Origin: Aedoeadaptatus urinae
GTDB taxonomy: Bacteria > Bacillota > Clostridia > Tissierellales > Peptoniphilaceae
Assembly (NCBI RefSeq): GCF_900155585.1
Contig: NZ_LT707418.1
Coordinates: 434,001-498,000, forward strand
DNA length: 64,000 bases
Direction of reading: 5' to 3'
The stretch's first letter is position 1; each line of letters begins with the position of its first letter. Position numbers and translations under genes: made by a program. This document shows positions 35,644 to 43,301 of this stretch, in pieces. Under the pieces are notes generated by a model. The model searched no databases. It worked only from the letters and a program-made list of their open reading frames with translations, and was not told the DNA's origin.

Positions 35644-36114
35644 ATGATTCTGAATAAAATCAAATTTTTGAATATACTGAAAGCCATCGACTACCTGGCT
35701 CTGCTCACTATGAGCATTCTGGCCTTTATCCATCCCTTCTTTCCCCTTTACGACAAATCGGGGAAGCTGATGGAAAGCTCGGCCCTTTTGCGAATCGCCG
35801 TCGTCGTCGTCGTGCTATTCGTCGGCGTCCCCACGTTCAGTAAAGAAATTACCGCCATTCGCAAAAACAAAAAGCCCTACGACCTGAAGAAGAAAAACAA
35901 CACCGTGTTCCTACCGAAGGTGAATTTGTTTTTGGCCGTGCTCTTCGCCGTAGCCACCGTGATCTTCGTGCCCCTGGCCATCGTGCATTACGCCGATCAG
36001 GGCGCGCAGTGGCAGGCATTCTATGCCATCTTCTATATCTTCGTCTATATTTGCGTCGGCTCCCGCCTGCAATTAAAGCCGGCGGTGGCGATGAAAAGGG
36101 AAAAAAGCAAATAA
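35644..36114 (+). CDS. Unrecognised four-helix membrane protein
   Basis: A 156-residue protein with four predicted membrane helices (about 15-32, 47-63, 92-112 and 123-142) and a basic tail ending in KREKSK. There is no recognised domain. AGCGGAGG precedes the ATG. It is divergent from the other unrecognised membrane protein gene and is followed by an IS3-family element that separates it from its probable terminator. Confidence 0.7.
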   Translation: MILNKIKFLNILKAIDYLALLTMSILAFIHPFFPLYDKSGKLMESSALLRIAVVVVVLFVGVPTFSKEITAIRKNKKPYDLKKKNNTVFLPKVNLFLAVLFAVATVIFVPLAIVHYADQGAQWQAFYAIFYIFVYICVGSRLQLKPAVAMKREKSK

Positions 36115-36136
36115 AAAAGCCCGGCAGGTGCCGAGC
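36113..36136 (-). terminator. Minus-strand terminator stranded by the IS3 element
   Basis: On the minus strand GCTCGGCA pairs with TGCCGGGC (one mismatch) and runs into TTTTTT. It fits the FAD oxidoreductase gene at 37722, but the IS3 element now lies between them. Confidence 0.75.
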
Positions 36137-36214
36137 TCTAGAGTGACCCCATAAAGTTGGACTTAATCGAGTAAGCATTTCGCTTGCTCGATTTTGTTTT
36201 ACATAGCATTCCTT

Positions 36215-37015
36215 CTATGCTGCGTTCATTCGTTCACGGTATTGCTTCGGACTCATGCCTCCTAACTTTTCTTTGATTCGATCGTTGTTGTAGTAGCGTA
36301 TAAAGTGTTCGATGGCCCGCACAAGTTCTTGCCGGCTTCGGTAGACGTAGCCGTCGTAGATTTCTCTTTTCAGCACACTGAAGAAGTTTTCCATGGGTGC
36401 GTTGTCGTAGCAGTTGCCTTTTCTGGACATGCTTTGGAAGATGTGATGTTTTTTCAGCATGGCTTGATAGGCGGTCATTTGGTATCCCCAACCGCGATCG
36501 GAGTGGAAGGTGCGCCGGTAGGGACAGCCGTTGGTTCGCTCGATGGCTTCTTCTAAGCCTCGTAGCATGGTGACGCCGTTGGGTTGGTCGGAGAGGACGT
36601 AGCTGATGATTTCCAGATTGTACATGTCCATGTACGGATCGAGGTAGAGTTTCTTTGTTTGAAGTTTCCCAGTTTGATCTTCGATGTAGTATTTGAATTC
36701 CGTGGTGTCGGTAGTAATTTTTTGGTAGGGGATACAGGTGTTGAATCGGCGGTTGATTCGATTTTTCTTGATTTTCCCGACGACGCCTTTGTACGAGTTG
36801 TACTTCTTGTACTTTCTGCCATAGGCGCGGACTTGAAGGCCCATGTCTTGAATCAGTCGCTGAACTTTCTTTTTGTTCACCACCCACTCCCGATTCTTCA
36901 GCTCCAGATGGATCCTTCGGTAGCCATAGTCTTTGTGTTCGCGCCGGATGGCCAAGATTTCATCTTTTAACGCTTGGTCCTTGTCTTCTTCGCTCCATTT
37001 TTTTTGCCAATACAT
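36215..37015 (-). CDS. IS3-family transposase OrfB (DDE integrase core)
   Basis: A 266-residue frame with the IS3 N-terminal helical segment (REHKDYGYRRIHLEL) and the rve core: aspartate in ITTDTTEF, aspartate in FHSDRGWGYQ, glutamate in NAPMENFFSVLKRE. Its frame stays open upstream into the end of orfA (readable as NEQKARIVAKLREQF), so the active transposase is probably an OrfAB fusion made by -1 frameshifting, as known for this family. The methionine at 37015 is just the first in frame. Confidence 0.9.
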   Translation of the reverse strand: MYWQKKWSEEDKDQALKDEILAIRREHKDYGYRRIHLELKNREWVVNKKKVQRLIQDMGLQVRAYGRKYKKYNSYKGVVGKIKKNRINRRFNTCIPYQKITTDTTEFKYYIEDQTGKLQTKKLYLDPYMDMYNLEIISYVLSDQPNGVTMLRGLEEAIERTNGCPYRRTFHSDRGWGYQMTAYQAMLKKHHIFQSMSRKGNCYDNAPMENFFSVLKREIYDGYVYRSRQELVRAIEHFIRYYNNDRIKEKLGGMSPKQYRERMNAA

Positions 37016-37056
37016 GAAGGTGGATTTTGGGAAGTTGATGGCGGCAAGAATCTTTT

Positions 37057-37641
37057 TTAGTTGGAATTGTTCTCGGAGTTTGGCGACGATCCTCGCCTTT
37101 TGTTCATTGCTTCTTCCCTCGCCAAACTCCTTAGCTCCTCCAGGTATAGCTTTTGAATGGTGAGTATTTCATTCTCCGCTTCTAATTCTTTGATGCGATT
37201 TTCCAATGCCTCCCGTGTAGATACATCAAGGGGCTCCTTCTTAGTTGCAGACTTCGGTGGTTGATTGCAGGCGTCTTTCTTCGTCACAGGTCTCCCTCGC
37301 TTATGTGATTGCAGCCCCTCAATACCATCCTCTCGATACTGACTGCGCCATTTGGCGATGATGGACGGATTCGTCAAACCGAGTTCAAGGGCCAGTTGTT
37401 GGTAGCTGCATTCGCTCGTTTCGTAGCGTGTAATGGCTTCTAACTTAAACTCTACACTGTACTCACGTTTATTTCTAGAGCGCATTAAGCCTTCATCGCC
37501 AAAATGTTTGTAATTGTTGACCCAGCGTTCAATTTGTGAGACGCCTATTTGGTATTTCTTAGCCAGGATTTTATGACCTGCGTGTCCATTCAAATATTCC
37601 TCAATAATTTCCCTCTTCAATTCATAACTGTATTTTGCCAT
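37057..37641 (-). CDS. IS3-family OrfA DNA-binding protein
   Basis: A 194-residue protein with two helix-turn-helix units (GHKILAKKYQIGVSQIERW and YQQLALELGLTNPSIIAKW) and a C-terminal leucine-zipper-like coiled coil (NRIKELEAENEILTIQKLYL). This double-HTH form is typical of IS150-group elements. It ends by overlapping the orfB frame in the -1 phase. Confidence 0.9.
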   Translation of the reverse strand: MAKYSYELKREIIEEYLNGHAGHKILAKKYQIGVSQIERWVNNYKHFGDEGLMRSRNKREYSVEFKLEAITRYETSECSYQQLALELGLTNPSIIAKWRSQYREDGIEGLQSHKRGRPVTKKDACNQPPKSATKKEPLDVSTREALENRIKELEAENEILTIQKLYLEELRSLAREEAMNKRRGSSPNSENNSN

Positions 37642-37700
37642 TAAAAAACCCCCAAAGGTTGGATTTCTTGGTCCAACTTTTGGGGGTCAGTGCACTCAGG

Positions 37701-37723
37701 TCCCCCGCGGGGGATCTTTTTTT
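37701..37723 (+). terminator. Plus-strand terminator stranded by the IS3 element
   Basis: TCCCCCGCGGGGGA, a perfect palindrome, is followed by TCTTTTTTT. On the plus strand it would serve the membrane protein gene that ends at 36114, now 1.6 kb away because of the IS3 element. Its T-run overlaps the stop codon of the opposing FAD gene. Confidence 0.75.
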
Positions 37724-38915
37724 ATGCATTTACTTTGTTAAATTCGTAGAAGGCGGAGAGTGCCTCTTCGATAGGCGCACCCTCCTCCACCAATTTGCGG
37801 TAGGTGTTCATGGCTTTCGTGTCCCCGTAGAGGATGACGCCGACGACTTTGCCGTCTTTTTCGTAAAGGCGGTGGTGCGCAGGGCCGTCGTCGTAGAAGT
37901 AGACGTTGCCCTCGCCGATAATGCCTGCGGAGAAGATTTGGATGGTGCCCAAGTCCAATTTCGTATAGACCTTGGGATCTTCGTAGCTCATATTGCCGCC
38001 CGCCATATTGGCGCCGGCGGCTTTGCCCATGGCACGGGCGGCGGGCCAAATGCCCATGCATCGACCTTCCACTTCCGCCACGTCCCCTGCCGCCCAGACC
38101 TTTTCTTTATTGGTCTTCAGGCTTCTGTCCACGACGACGCCCCGATTTACTTCGAGACCCGTGTCGGTAAACAGGGCCGTGTTGGGCCGCACGCCGATGG
38201 AAACGAGGACCATGTCCAGATCCACTACGGTGCCGTCGTCGAATTCGATGCCCGTCAAGTGATCGTCGCCGATAAAGCCTTTGGTGCTTCGATCGGTGTA
38301 GACCATAAAGCCGTGGTCTTTCATTTCCTCGTTCAGGCTCATGCCCAGCTCCCTATCCAGCTGTTTAGAGAGCAGGTATTCTTCCATGTCCACAATGGCC
38401 ACGAGATTGCCCCGCTTTTGAAGGCTTCTCGCCGCTTCCAGCCCTAACAGGCCGCCGCCGATGACGCCGATGCGCTTTTCGCCTTCCGTGGCGTTTAAAT
38501 AGCTTTCGATTTCCATTAGGTCGGCCCAGCTTCTCAGGGTAAAGACGCCCTTAACCTCCCGGTTGTTAAAAGGAGGCAGGTTGGCGTGGCTGCCGTTGGC
38601 AAGAAGGATTTTTTCGCCTTGATAGCTGTCGCCTTTTTCCGTGGTAACGGTCATGGCGTCGAAATCCACTGCCGATACCTCTGCGTCGAAATTGGTGTCG
38701 ATATTTAATTTTTCCGCCCAATCTTCTTTGTCCAAATAGGGTATGGCGGGATTTTCTTCACTCAAGCATGCGGTGAGCTCGATGCGAAAATAGGGCCGCT
38801 CTTTTTCGTTGCCTAAGAGAAGGATGCTGCCTTCTTTATCCTTTTTGCGGATCTCTTTCGCCGCCGTAACGCCGGCGATGCCGCTTCCCATTATAAGGTA
38901 GTCGTATGTTTTCAA
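37722..38915 (-). CDS. FAD-dependent pyridine nucleotide-disulfide oxidoreductase family protein
   Basis: A 397-residue flavoprotein with the FAD motif YLIMGSGIAGVTAAKEI at the N-terminus, an NAD(P)H motif RIGVIGGGLLGLEAARSL at about 133-150, and the late FAD motif KVWAAGDVAEVEG. It resembles rubredoxin or ferredoxin reductases and the N-terminal part of NirB. I see no redox-active CxxxxC as in disulfide reductases. The start is a TTG at 38915 placed after AGGAGGGTGG; the first in-frame ATG lies inside potD and is unlikely. It follows potD by 29 bp, so it is co-transcribed with polyamine transport genes. The electron acceptor is unknown. Confidence 0.82.
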   Translation of the reverse strand: MKTYDYLIMGSGIAGVTAAKEIRKKDKEGSILLLGNEKERPYFRIELTACLSEENPAIPYLDKEDWAEKLNIDTNFDAEVSAVDFDAMTVTTEKGDSYQGEKILLANGSHANLPPFNNREVKGVFTLRSWADLMEIESYLNATEGEKRIGVIGGGLLGLEAARSLQKRGNLVAIVDMEEYLLSKQLDRELGMSLNEEMKDHGFMVYTDRSTKGFIGDDHLTGIEFDDGTVVDLDMVLVSIGVRPNTALFTDTGLEVNRGVVVDRSLKTNKEKVWAAGDVAEVEGRCMGIWPAARAMGKAAGANMAGGNMSYEDPKVYTKLDLGTIQIFSAGIIGEGNVYFYDDGPAHHRLYEKDGKVVGVILYGDTKAMNTYRKLVEEGAPIEEALSAFYEFNKVNA

Positions 38916-38944
38916 TGGAACCACCCTCCTGATTTTTTTCTTAC

Positions 38945-39985
38945 TTACCTTGCCGTGACTTCCGTCCATATTCTATCATAAACTTCCACAAAATCGTGGA
39001 GATCCCCGTAAACTTCCAAAGGCGGCAGCTTGTCGATGTCGGGATAAGCCACCGGGTCTTCTCTGAGCTCCTTTGGCAAAAGGGCGATGGCCTCGGGGAT
39101 GGGAGACGCGTAACCCACATTGTGCTCGGCGTTTTTCGCCGCGATATCGGGGCGGGACATGAAGTTAATAAAGGCCATGGCCCCCTTGGGATTTTTCGCG
39201 TTCTTGGGCACGGCAAAGGAGTCGTACCAAATATTGGTCCCCTCTTTTGGAATGACGTATTCCAGGGCTTTGTTTTCCTGCCGCATGAGGGCGGCGTCGC
39301 CGGAATACATGACGGAGAGGGCGGCGTCGCCTTGGGCCATGACGTCGCGGCCGTCGTCGGCCAGATAGGCGTAGACCAAGGGCTTTTGTGCGATAAGGGC
39401 CTCCTTCGCCTCTTCCAATTCCTTCTCGGAGCGGCTGTTCATGGAGTAGCCCAAGTATTTCAAGGCTACGGCGATGGAATCCCGTTGGGAATTGTACATA
39501 ATGATTTCTTTTTTGTATTTCTTATCCCACAGGGCGCTCCAAGAATCGATGGGCTCCTTCACGTAATCGGTGTTGACCACGATGCCCAGGGTTCCCCAAA
39601 AATAGGGCAGAGTAAATTTGTTCCCGGGGTCGTAGTCCATGTCCAGAATCCGCTTGTCCAGCTTTTTCATGTTTGGAATCAAGTCGTAGTCCAAGGGCAT
39701 AAGCATGTCTTCTCGAATCATGCGCTCTACCATGTACTCCGAGGGCACGATGACGTCGTAGGGATCGTTGGATTTTTTCAGCTTCACGTAAAGGTCTTCG
39801 TTGGAGGCGAAGGTGTCGTACATGACGCGGATCCCCGTCTCTTTTTCGAATTGGCGGACGGTGTCCATGTCGATATAGTCGCCCCAGTTATAAACGTGAA
39901 TGGTTTCTTTCTTGCTCTCGCTTTTCCCGCAGGCCGTCAAAAGGCCCAGGGCCAGGATGCAGATGAGTAGTGTGTATCTTCTCAT
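38945..39985 (-). CDS. potD: Spermidine/putrescine-binding lipoprotein
   Basis: A 346-residue substrate-binding lipoprotein with signal peptide and lipobox LLTACGK (lipidated cysteine about 19). The mature protein begins IHVYNWGDYIDMD, diagnostic of PotD/PotF, with VYNWGDYI and PYFWGTLGI contributing to polyamine binding. Start ATG after GAGGTGTAGC, overlapping the end of the potC region. It supplies polyamine to the PotBC channel. Confidence 0.94.
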   Translation of the reverse strand: MRRYTLLICILALGLLTACGKSESKKETIHVYNWGDYIDMDTVRQFEKETGIRVMYDTFASNEDLYVKLKKSNDPYDVIVPSEYMVERMIREDMLMPLDYDLIPNMKKLDKRILDMDYDPGNKFTLPYFWGTLGIVVNTDYVKEPIDSWSALWDKKYKKEIIMYNSQRDSIAVALKYLGYSMNSRSEKELEEAKEALIAQKPLVYAYLADDGRDVMAQGDAALSVMYSGDAALMRQENKALEYVIPKEGTNIWYDSFAVPKNAKNPKGAMAFINFMSRPDIAAKNAEHNVGYASPIPEAIALLPKELREDPVAYPDIDKLPPLEVYGDLHDFVEVYDRIWTEVTAR

Positions 39986-39986
39986 G

Positions 39987-40766
39987 CTACACCTCGAAAT
40001 CCACCAGGTCGATGTCCCGCTTGTTCAAGATGAGCAAAAGGACGAGGACGGCGATAAAGAGTAGGGTGGACAGGGCGTTCATGGATGGATTGATCCCGGT
40101 CTTTGCCATGGAGTAAAGGGCGATGGACAGATTGCTCACCCCTTGGCCCGTGGTGAAGAAGGAGATGATAAAGTCGTCGATGGACAGAGTAAATGCCATA
40201 AGAGCGCCGGTGGCGATGCCCGGTTTGATTTGCGGCACCACCACGTAGCGCAGCACCTCGTGGCTCTTGGCCCCTAAGTCGTAGGCTGCCTCCACGGTGT
40301 TTTTGTCCAGCTGATCCAGCTTCGGCAGCACGGAGAGGATCACATAGGGCAGACAGAAGACGATGTGGGACAGAATCATGGTGAGCATGCCCTGTTCCAT
40401 GGCCAAGAAGCCGAAGAGGCTCATGAGGGCCACGGCGGTGACGATGTCCGGGTTCAGCACGGGCAGGTAGTTGATGTTTAAGATCAGCCGTTGACGGCCT
40501 TTGGAAAAGGCGCGTATGCCGATGGCGGAGACGGTGCCCATGACGGTGGAGATCACCGTCGCCACCAACGCCACGACGATGGTGGTGTAAAAGCTCTTTA
40601 AAATAATGGGGTCGGAAAATAAATCCGTGTACCAGTGGGTGGTAAAGCCCGCCCACACGCCGCGAAGCTTCGTGTCGTTAAAGCTGAAGACGATGAGTAC
40701 CACGATGGGCAGATACAAAAACAAAAGCATGAGCCCGAGATAGGCGTTTCTGATTTTATTTCCCAC
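39987..40766 (-). CDS. potC: Polyamine ABC transporter permease PotC
   Basis: A 259-residue inner-membrane permease with about six helices and the EAA loop VEAAYDLGAKSHEVLRYVVVPQIKPG that contacts the PotA ATPase. The start is GTG at 40766 after AAAGGAG, inside the end of potB (11-bp overlap). PotB and PotC form the channel. Confidence 0.94.
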   Translation of the reverse strand: MGNKIRNAYLGLMLLFLYLPIVVLIVFSFNDTKLRGVWAGFTTHWYTDLFSDPIILKSFYTTIVVALVATVISTVMGTVSAIGIRAFSKGRQRLILNINYLPVLNPDIVTAVALMSLFGFLAMEQGMLTMILSHIVFCLPYVILSVLPKLDQLDKNTVEAAYDLGAKSHEVLRYVVVPQIKPGIATGALMAFTLSIDDFIISFFTTGQGVSNLSIALYSMAKTGINPSMNALSTLLFIAVLVLLLILNKRDIDLVDFEV

Positions 40767-41589
40767 GGCGTTCTCCTTTCGACTCCTTGTCGCCGATTTG
40801 CCTGAAGATAAACAGCATGATCAGTAAAATGGCGATTAAAACGACGGCGATGGCCGAGCCGAAGGGCCAATTGCCCGTCAGCCTGAATTGTTGCTCGATA
40901 ATATTGCCCACGAGATAGTATTTGTTTCCCCCGAGCAAGGAGGAAATAACGAAGGTGGACAGGGCCGGAATAAAGCACATGAGTATGCCGCTGTAAATCC
41001 CGGGCAGGGACAGGGGCAGGGTGACCTTTAAAAAAGCCGTGGCGGGGTTCGCCCCCAAATCCTGCGCCGCTTCCAAATAGGAGCGGTCCGTCTTTTGTAA
41101 AATCGTGTAAATGGGCAGCACCATAAAGGGCAGGAAGTTGTAGATCATGCCCATGAGAATGGCGCCCTGATTGTACATCATGTCGAAGGGCCCTAAGCCG
41201 ATGAGGTGAAAGACCTTGTTTAAGACGCCGTTTCGCCCGAGCAAGGTAATCCACGCGTAGGTCCTTAAGAGAAAGTTCATCCACATGGGAATGACGAAGA
41301 GAAGGATCAGCATGGAGCTCGTCTTGGGCTTGGTTTTTGAAATAGCGTAGGCCGCCGGGTAGCCCACCAAGAGGCAGGCCGCCGTGGACATGGTGGCGAG
41401 GACGACGGAACGCCACAATATTCTCAGGTACAGCGGCTGAAAGAAGCGGGCGAACTGCTCCGTGGAGAAGCGGTAGTCCCCCATGCTCATGGTGCTCTCG
41501 CCGTTAAAGCTCATGAAGAGAACGAGAACCAGAGGCAGGACGATAAATAAGATGGCCCAAACGATGTAGGCCGATGCGTATCTTCTCAT
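40756..41589 (-). CDS. potB: Polyamine ABC transporter permease PotB
   Basis: A 277-residue permease with six helices and the EAA loop LEAAQDLGANPATAFLKVTLPLSLPG. The ATG at 41589 overlaps the potA stop codon as TGATG; a GTG one codon earlier is also possible. GGGAG lies about 7 bp upstream. It pairs with PotC. Confidence 0.94.
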   Translation of the reverse strand: MRRYASAYIVWAILFIVLPLVLVLFMSFNGESTMSMGDYRFSTEQFARFFQPLYLRILWRSVVLATMSTAACLLVGYPAAYAISKTKPKTSSMLILLFVIPMWMNFLLRTYAWITLLGRNGVLNKVFHLIGLGPFDMMYNQGAILMGMIYNFLPFMVLPIYTILQKTDRSYLEAAQDLGANPATAFLKVTLPLSLPGIYSGILMCFIPALSTFVISSLLGGNKYYLVGNIIEQQFRLTGNWPFGSAIAVVLIAILLIMLFIFRQIGDKESKGERRGK

Positions 41590-42623
41590 CACTCGTCTCC
41601 CATGACGTGGAAGTTATCGGGCTCCACGTAGATTCCCAACACGTCGTCGGGCTCCCGGGCCACGGTGGATTGCACCATCCACTTCTCCCCTTCCACCTCC
41701 AAAATCATTTCGTAGTGAACGCCTTTAAAGACCGTGGAGATGACCTTGCCCTGAAGGAGATCGTCTCTTCCCGGCTTCAGCTCCACATCCTCCGGTCGAA
41801 TGACGATTTGCACAGGGGCATTTTTTTCAAAGCCCTTGTCCACACATTGAAATTCTCTGCCGTAGAAGGAAATTAATTTATCCTCCACAAAGCGGCCGCG
41901 AATAATATTGCTTTCGCCGATAAAATTGGCGACGAAGGCGTTTTTCGGCTCGTTGTAAATATCCGTCGGCGTGCCGATCTGTTGCACGGCGCCGTCTTTC
42001 ATGACCACTACCGTGTCGCTCATGCTCAGGGCCTCTTCCTGATCGTGGGTGACGTAGATAAAGGTAATGCCTACCTGCTCCTGAATGCGCTTCAGCTCGA
42101 ACTGCATTTGCTTTCTCAGCTTTAAGTCCAAGGCGCCTAAGGGCTCGTCTAAGAGCAGAATCTTCGGGTCGTTGACCAGGGCGCGGGCGATGGCGATGCG
42201 CTGCTGCTGCCCGCCGGAAAGGGACTGGATGTTTCGCTTCGCCGTGTGGGGCAAATTTACCAGCTCCAGCATTTCCTGCACGTGGTGGTCGATGGTTGCT
42301 TTCGGCAGCTTCTTCAGCTTCAAGCCGAAGGCCACATTGTCGTAGACGTTTAAATGTGGAAACAGGGCGTACTTTTGAAACACCGTGTTTACCGGCCGCT
42401 CGTAATGCTTCATTTGAAACATATCTTTTCCGTTAAATAAAAGCTCCCCCTCGTCGGCGGTTTCGAAGCCGGCGATGATGCGCAAAAGGGTGGTCTTGCC
42501 GCAGCCGCTGGGGCCTAGGAGCGTTAAAAACTCTCCGTCCTTAACATTTAAGTCGATGCCCTCCAGCACCTGCGTGTCGTCGAAGGCTTTTTTGATTCCT
42601 TTAATCTCGATTAATCCGCTCAC
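41589..42623 (-). CDS. potA: Polyamine ABC transporter ATP-binding protein
   Basis: A 344-residue ATPase with Walker A LLGPSGCGKTTLLR (about 35-48), signature LSGGQQQRIAIARAL (about 137-151), Walker B KILLLDEPLGALD and a C-terminal TOBE domain that often senses substrate (IRPEDVELKPG). The start is GTG after AGGAGGTGACAG, 10 bp after the regulator gene. It powers polyamine uptake through PotBCD. Confidence 0.95.
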   Translation of the reverse strand: MSGLIEIKGIKKAFDDTQVLEGIDLNVKDGEFLTLLGPSGCGKTTLLRIIAGFETADEGELLFNGKDMFQMKHYERPVNTVFQKYALFPHLNVYDNVAFGLKLKKLPKATIDHHVQEMLELVNLPHTAKRNIQSLSGGQQQRIAIARALVNDPKILLLDEPLGALDLKLRKQMQFELKRIQEQVGITFIYVTHDQEEALSMSDTVVVMKDGAVQQIGTPTDIYNEPKNAFVANFIGESNIIRGRFVEDKLISFYGREFQCVDKGFEKNAPVQIVIRPEDVELKPGRDDLLQGKVISTVFKGVHYEMILEVEGEKWMVQSTVAREPDDVLGIYVEPDNFHVMGDE

Positions 42624-42633
42624 CTGTCACCTC

Positions 42634-43173
42634 CTAAAAATTCGGCGGGTTGCTAACCCACAGCACCGTGGCCTCGTCCCGGGATAGGTTCCTGAAAAAA
42701 CAGGGCGCATCGCCGGTGGCGTAGATCGTATCCTTCGCCTCCACGGAATAGACGTCGTCGCCGCGACAGAAATCCAATCGCCCGGAAAGAATATAGGCGA
42801 AAAATTCCCCTTCGAAGGGGCTCAACACCTTGGAAGAGCCCATGGGCGCAATGCGCCACAGAGTGGGCTCCATGGAATTTTTTTGGGCATTGGGGACGAT
42901 GTAGTCCACGCCGTAGCCCCCCTCTTCGTCTTCGAAGGAGAAGGCGTCTTCTTCCGAAAAGACGATCTGCCCCTCTTCTCCGTCTTTAAAAAAATCGTTG
43001 GGGGAGACGCCCAGTGCTTCTAAAATATCTAAAAATGTCGCCACGGAGGGGCTGGTCAAGTCCCGCTCCACTTGGGAAATAAATCCCTTGGTGAGCTCGC
43101 TGCGTTGGGCCAGCTCTTCCTGGGTCAGCTGTTGCACCTGCCTCAGGCGACGAATCTTTTGTCCTATGCTCAT
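42634..43173 (-). CDS. XRE-family regulator with C-terminal cupin domain
   Basis: A 179-residue regulator. An N-terminal helix-turn-helix (LTQEELAQRSELTKGFISQVERDLTSPSVATF) is followed by a cupin fold (GEFFAYILSGRLDF, PCFFRNLS) that likely binds a small ligand. PuuR and related repressors of polyamine genes share this architecture, and this gene is first in the potABCD operon, so it probably senses polyamine and represses the operon and itself. The ATG at 43173 fits the family N-terminus; an upstream in-frame GTG adds three residues. Ligand identity is inferred. Confidence 0.85.
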   Translation of the reverse strand: MSIGQKIRRLRQVQQLTQEELAQRSELTKGFISQVERDLTSPSVATFLDILEALGVSPNDFFKDGEEGQIVFSEEDAFSFEDEEGGYGVDYIVPNAQKNSMEPTLWRIAPMGSSKVLSPFEGEFFAYILSGRLDFCRGDDVYSVEAKDTIYATGDAPCFFRNLSRDEATVLWVSNPPNF

Positions 43174-43180
43174 AATCACC

Positions 43181-43208
43181 ACTAAACTTTAAGATTAATT
43201 TACTAAAC
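43181..43208. promoter_or_regulatory. Paired direct repeats before the pot regulator
   Basis: Two copies of the heptamer ACTAAAC (43181-43187 and 43202-43208) in the same orientation, 21 bp or two helical turns apart, lie just downstream of the expected transcript start. This looks like an operator for the XRE/cupin regulator. Confidence 0.5.
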
Positions 43209-43217
43209 AACAATCGT

Positions 43218-43246
43218 ATTATAGTCGCTCTGCTCACGTGGGTCAA
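43218..43246 (-). promoter_or_regulatory. Sigma-A promoter of the pot operon
   Basis: TTGACC (43241-43246), a 17-bp spacer and a perfect TATAAT (43218-43223) on the minus strand. Transcription should begin near 43210, inside the repeat pair. Confidence 0.88.
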
Positions 43247-43260
43247 TAGATCCGGGAAAT

Positions 43261-43289
43261 AAAAAAAGCCCGCAGACTTTCTGCGAGCC
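43261..43289 (-). terminator. Terminator of the tdk-psuK-psuG operon
   Basis: GCTCGCAGA pairs with TCTGCGGGC on the minus strand (one mismatch), followed by seven T, 12 bp beyond the psuG stop codon and just upstream of the pot promoter. Confidence 0.88.
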
Positions 43290-43301
43290 GAAAATTTGTT
43301 T

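Larger units (their letters stand above)
36144..37689 (-). mobile_element. IS3-family insertion sequence (IS150 group)
   Basis: About 1546 bp with inverted repeats that both begin TGACCCC and share AAGTTGGAC (left end 36144-36161, right end 37672-37689). It carries orfA and orfB on the minus strand. I find no matching 3-4 bp direct repeats beside the ends, so the target duplication is lost or the insertion is old. The coding frames look intact. Confidence 0.9.

Noticed and set aside
36141-37692. Target-site duplication for the IS3 element
   Set aside because: The flanking triplets GAG and GTG do not match.
38996-39970. A 324-codon plus-strand open frame opposite potD
   Set aside because: Antisense shadow of potD caused by high GC at codon positions; no start signal or recognisable domain.
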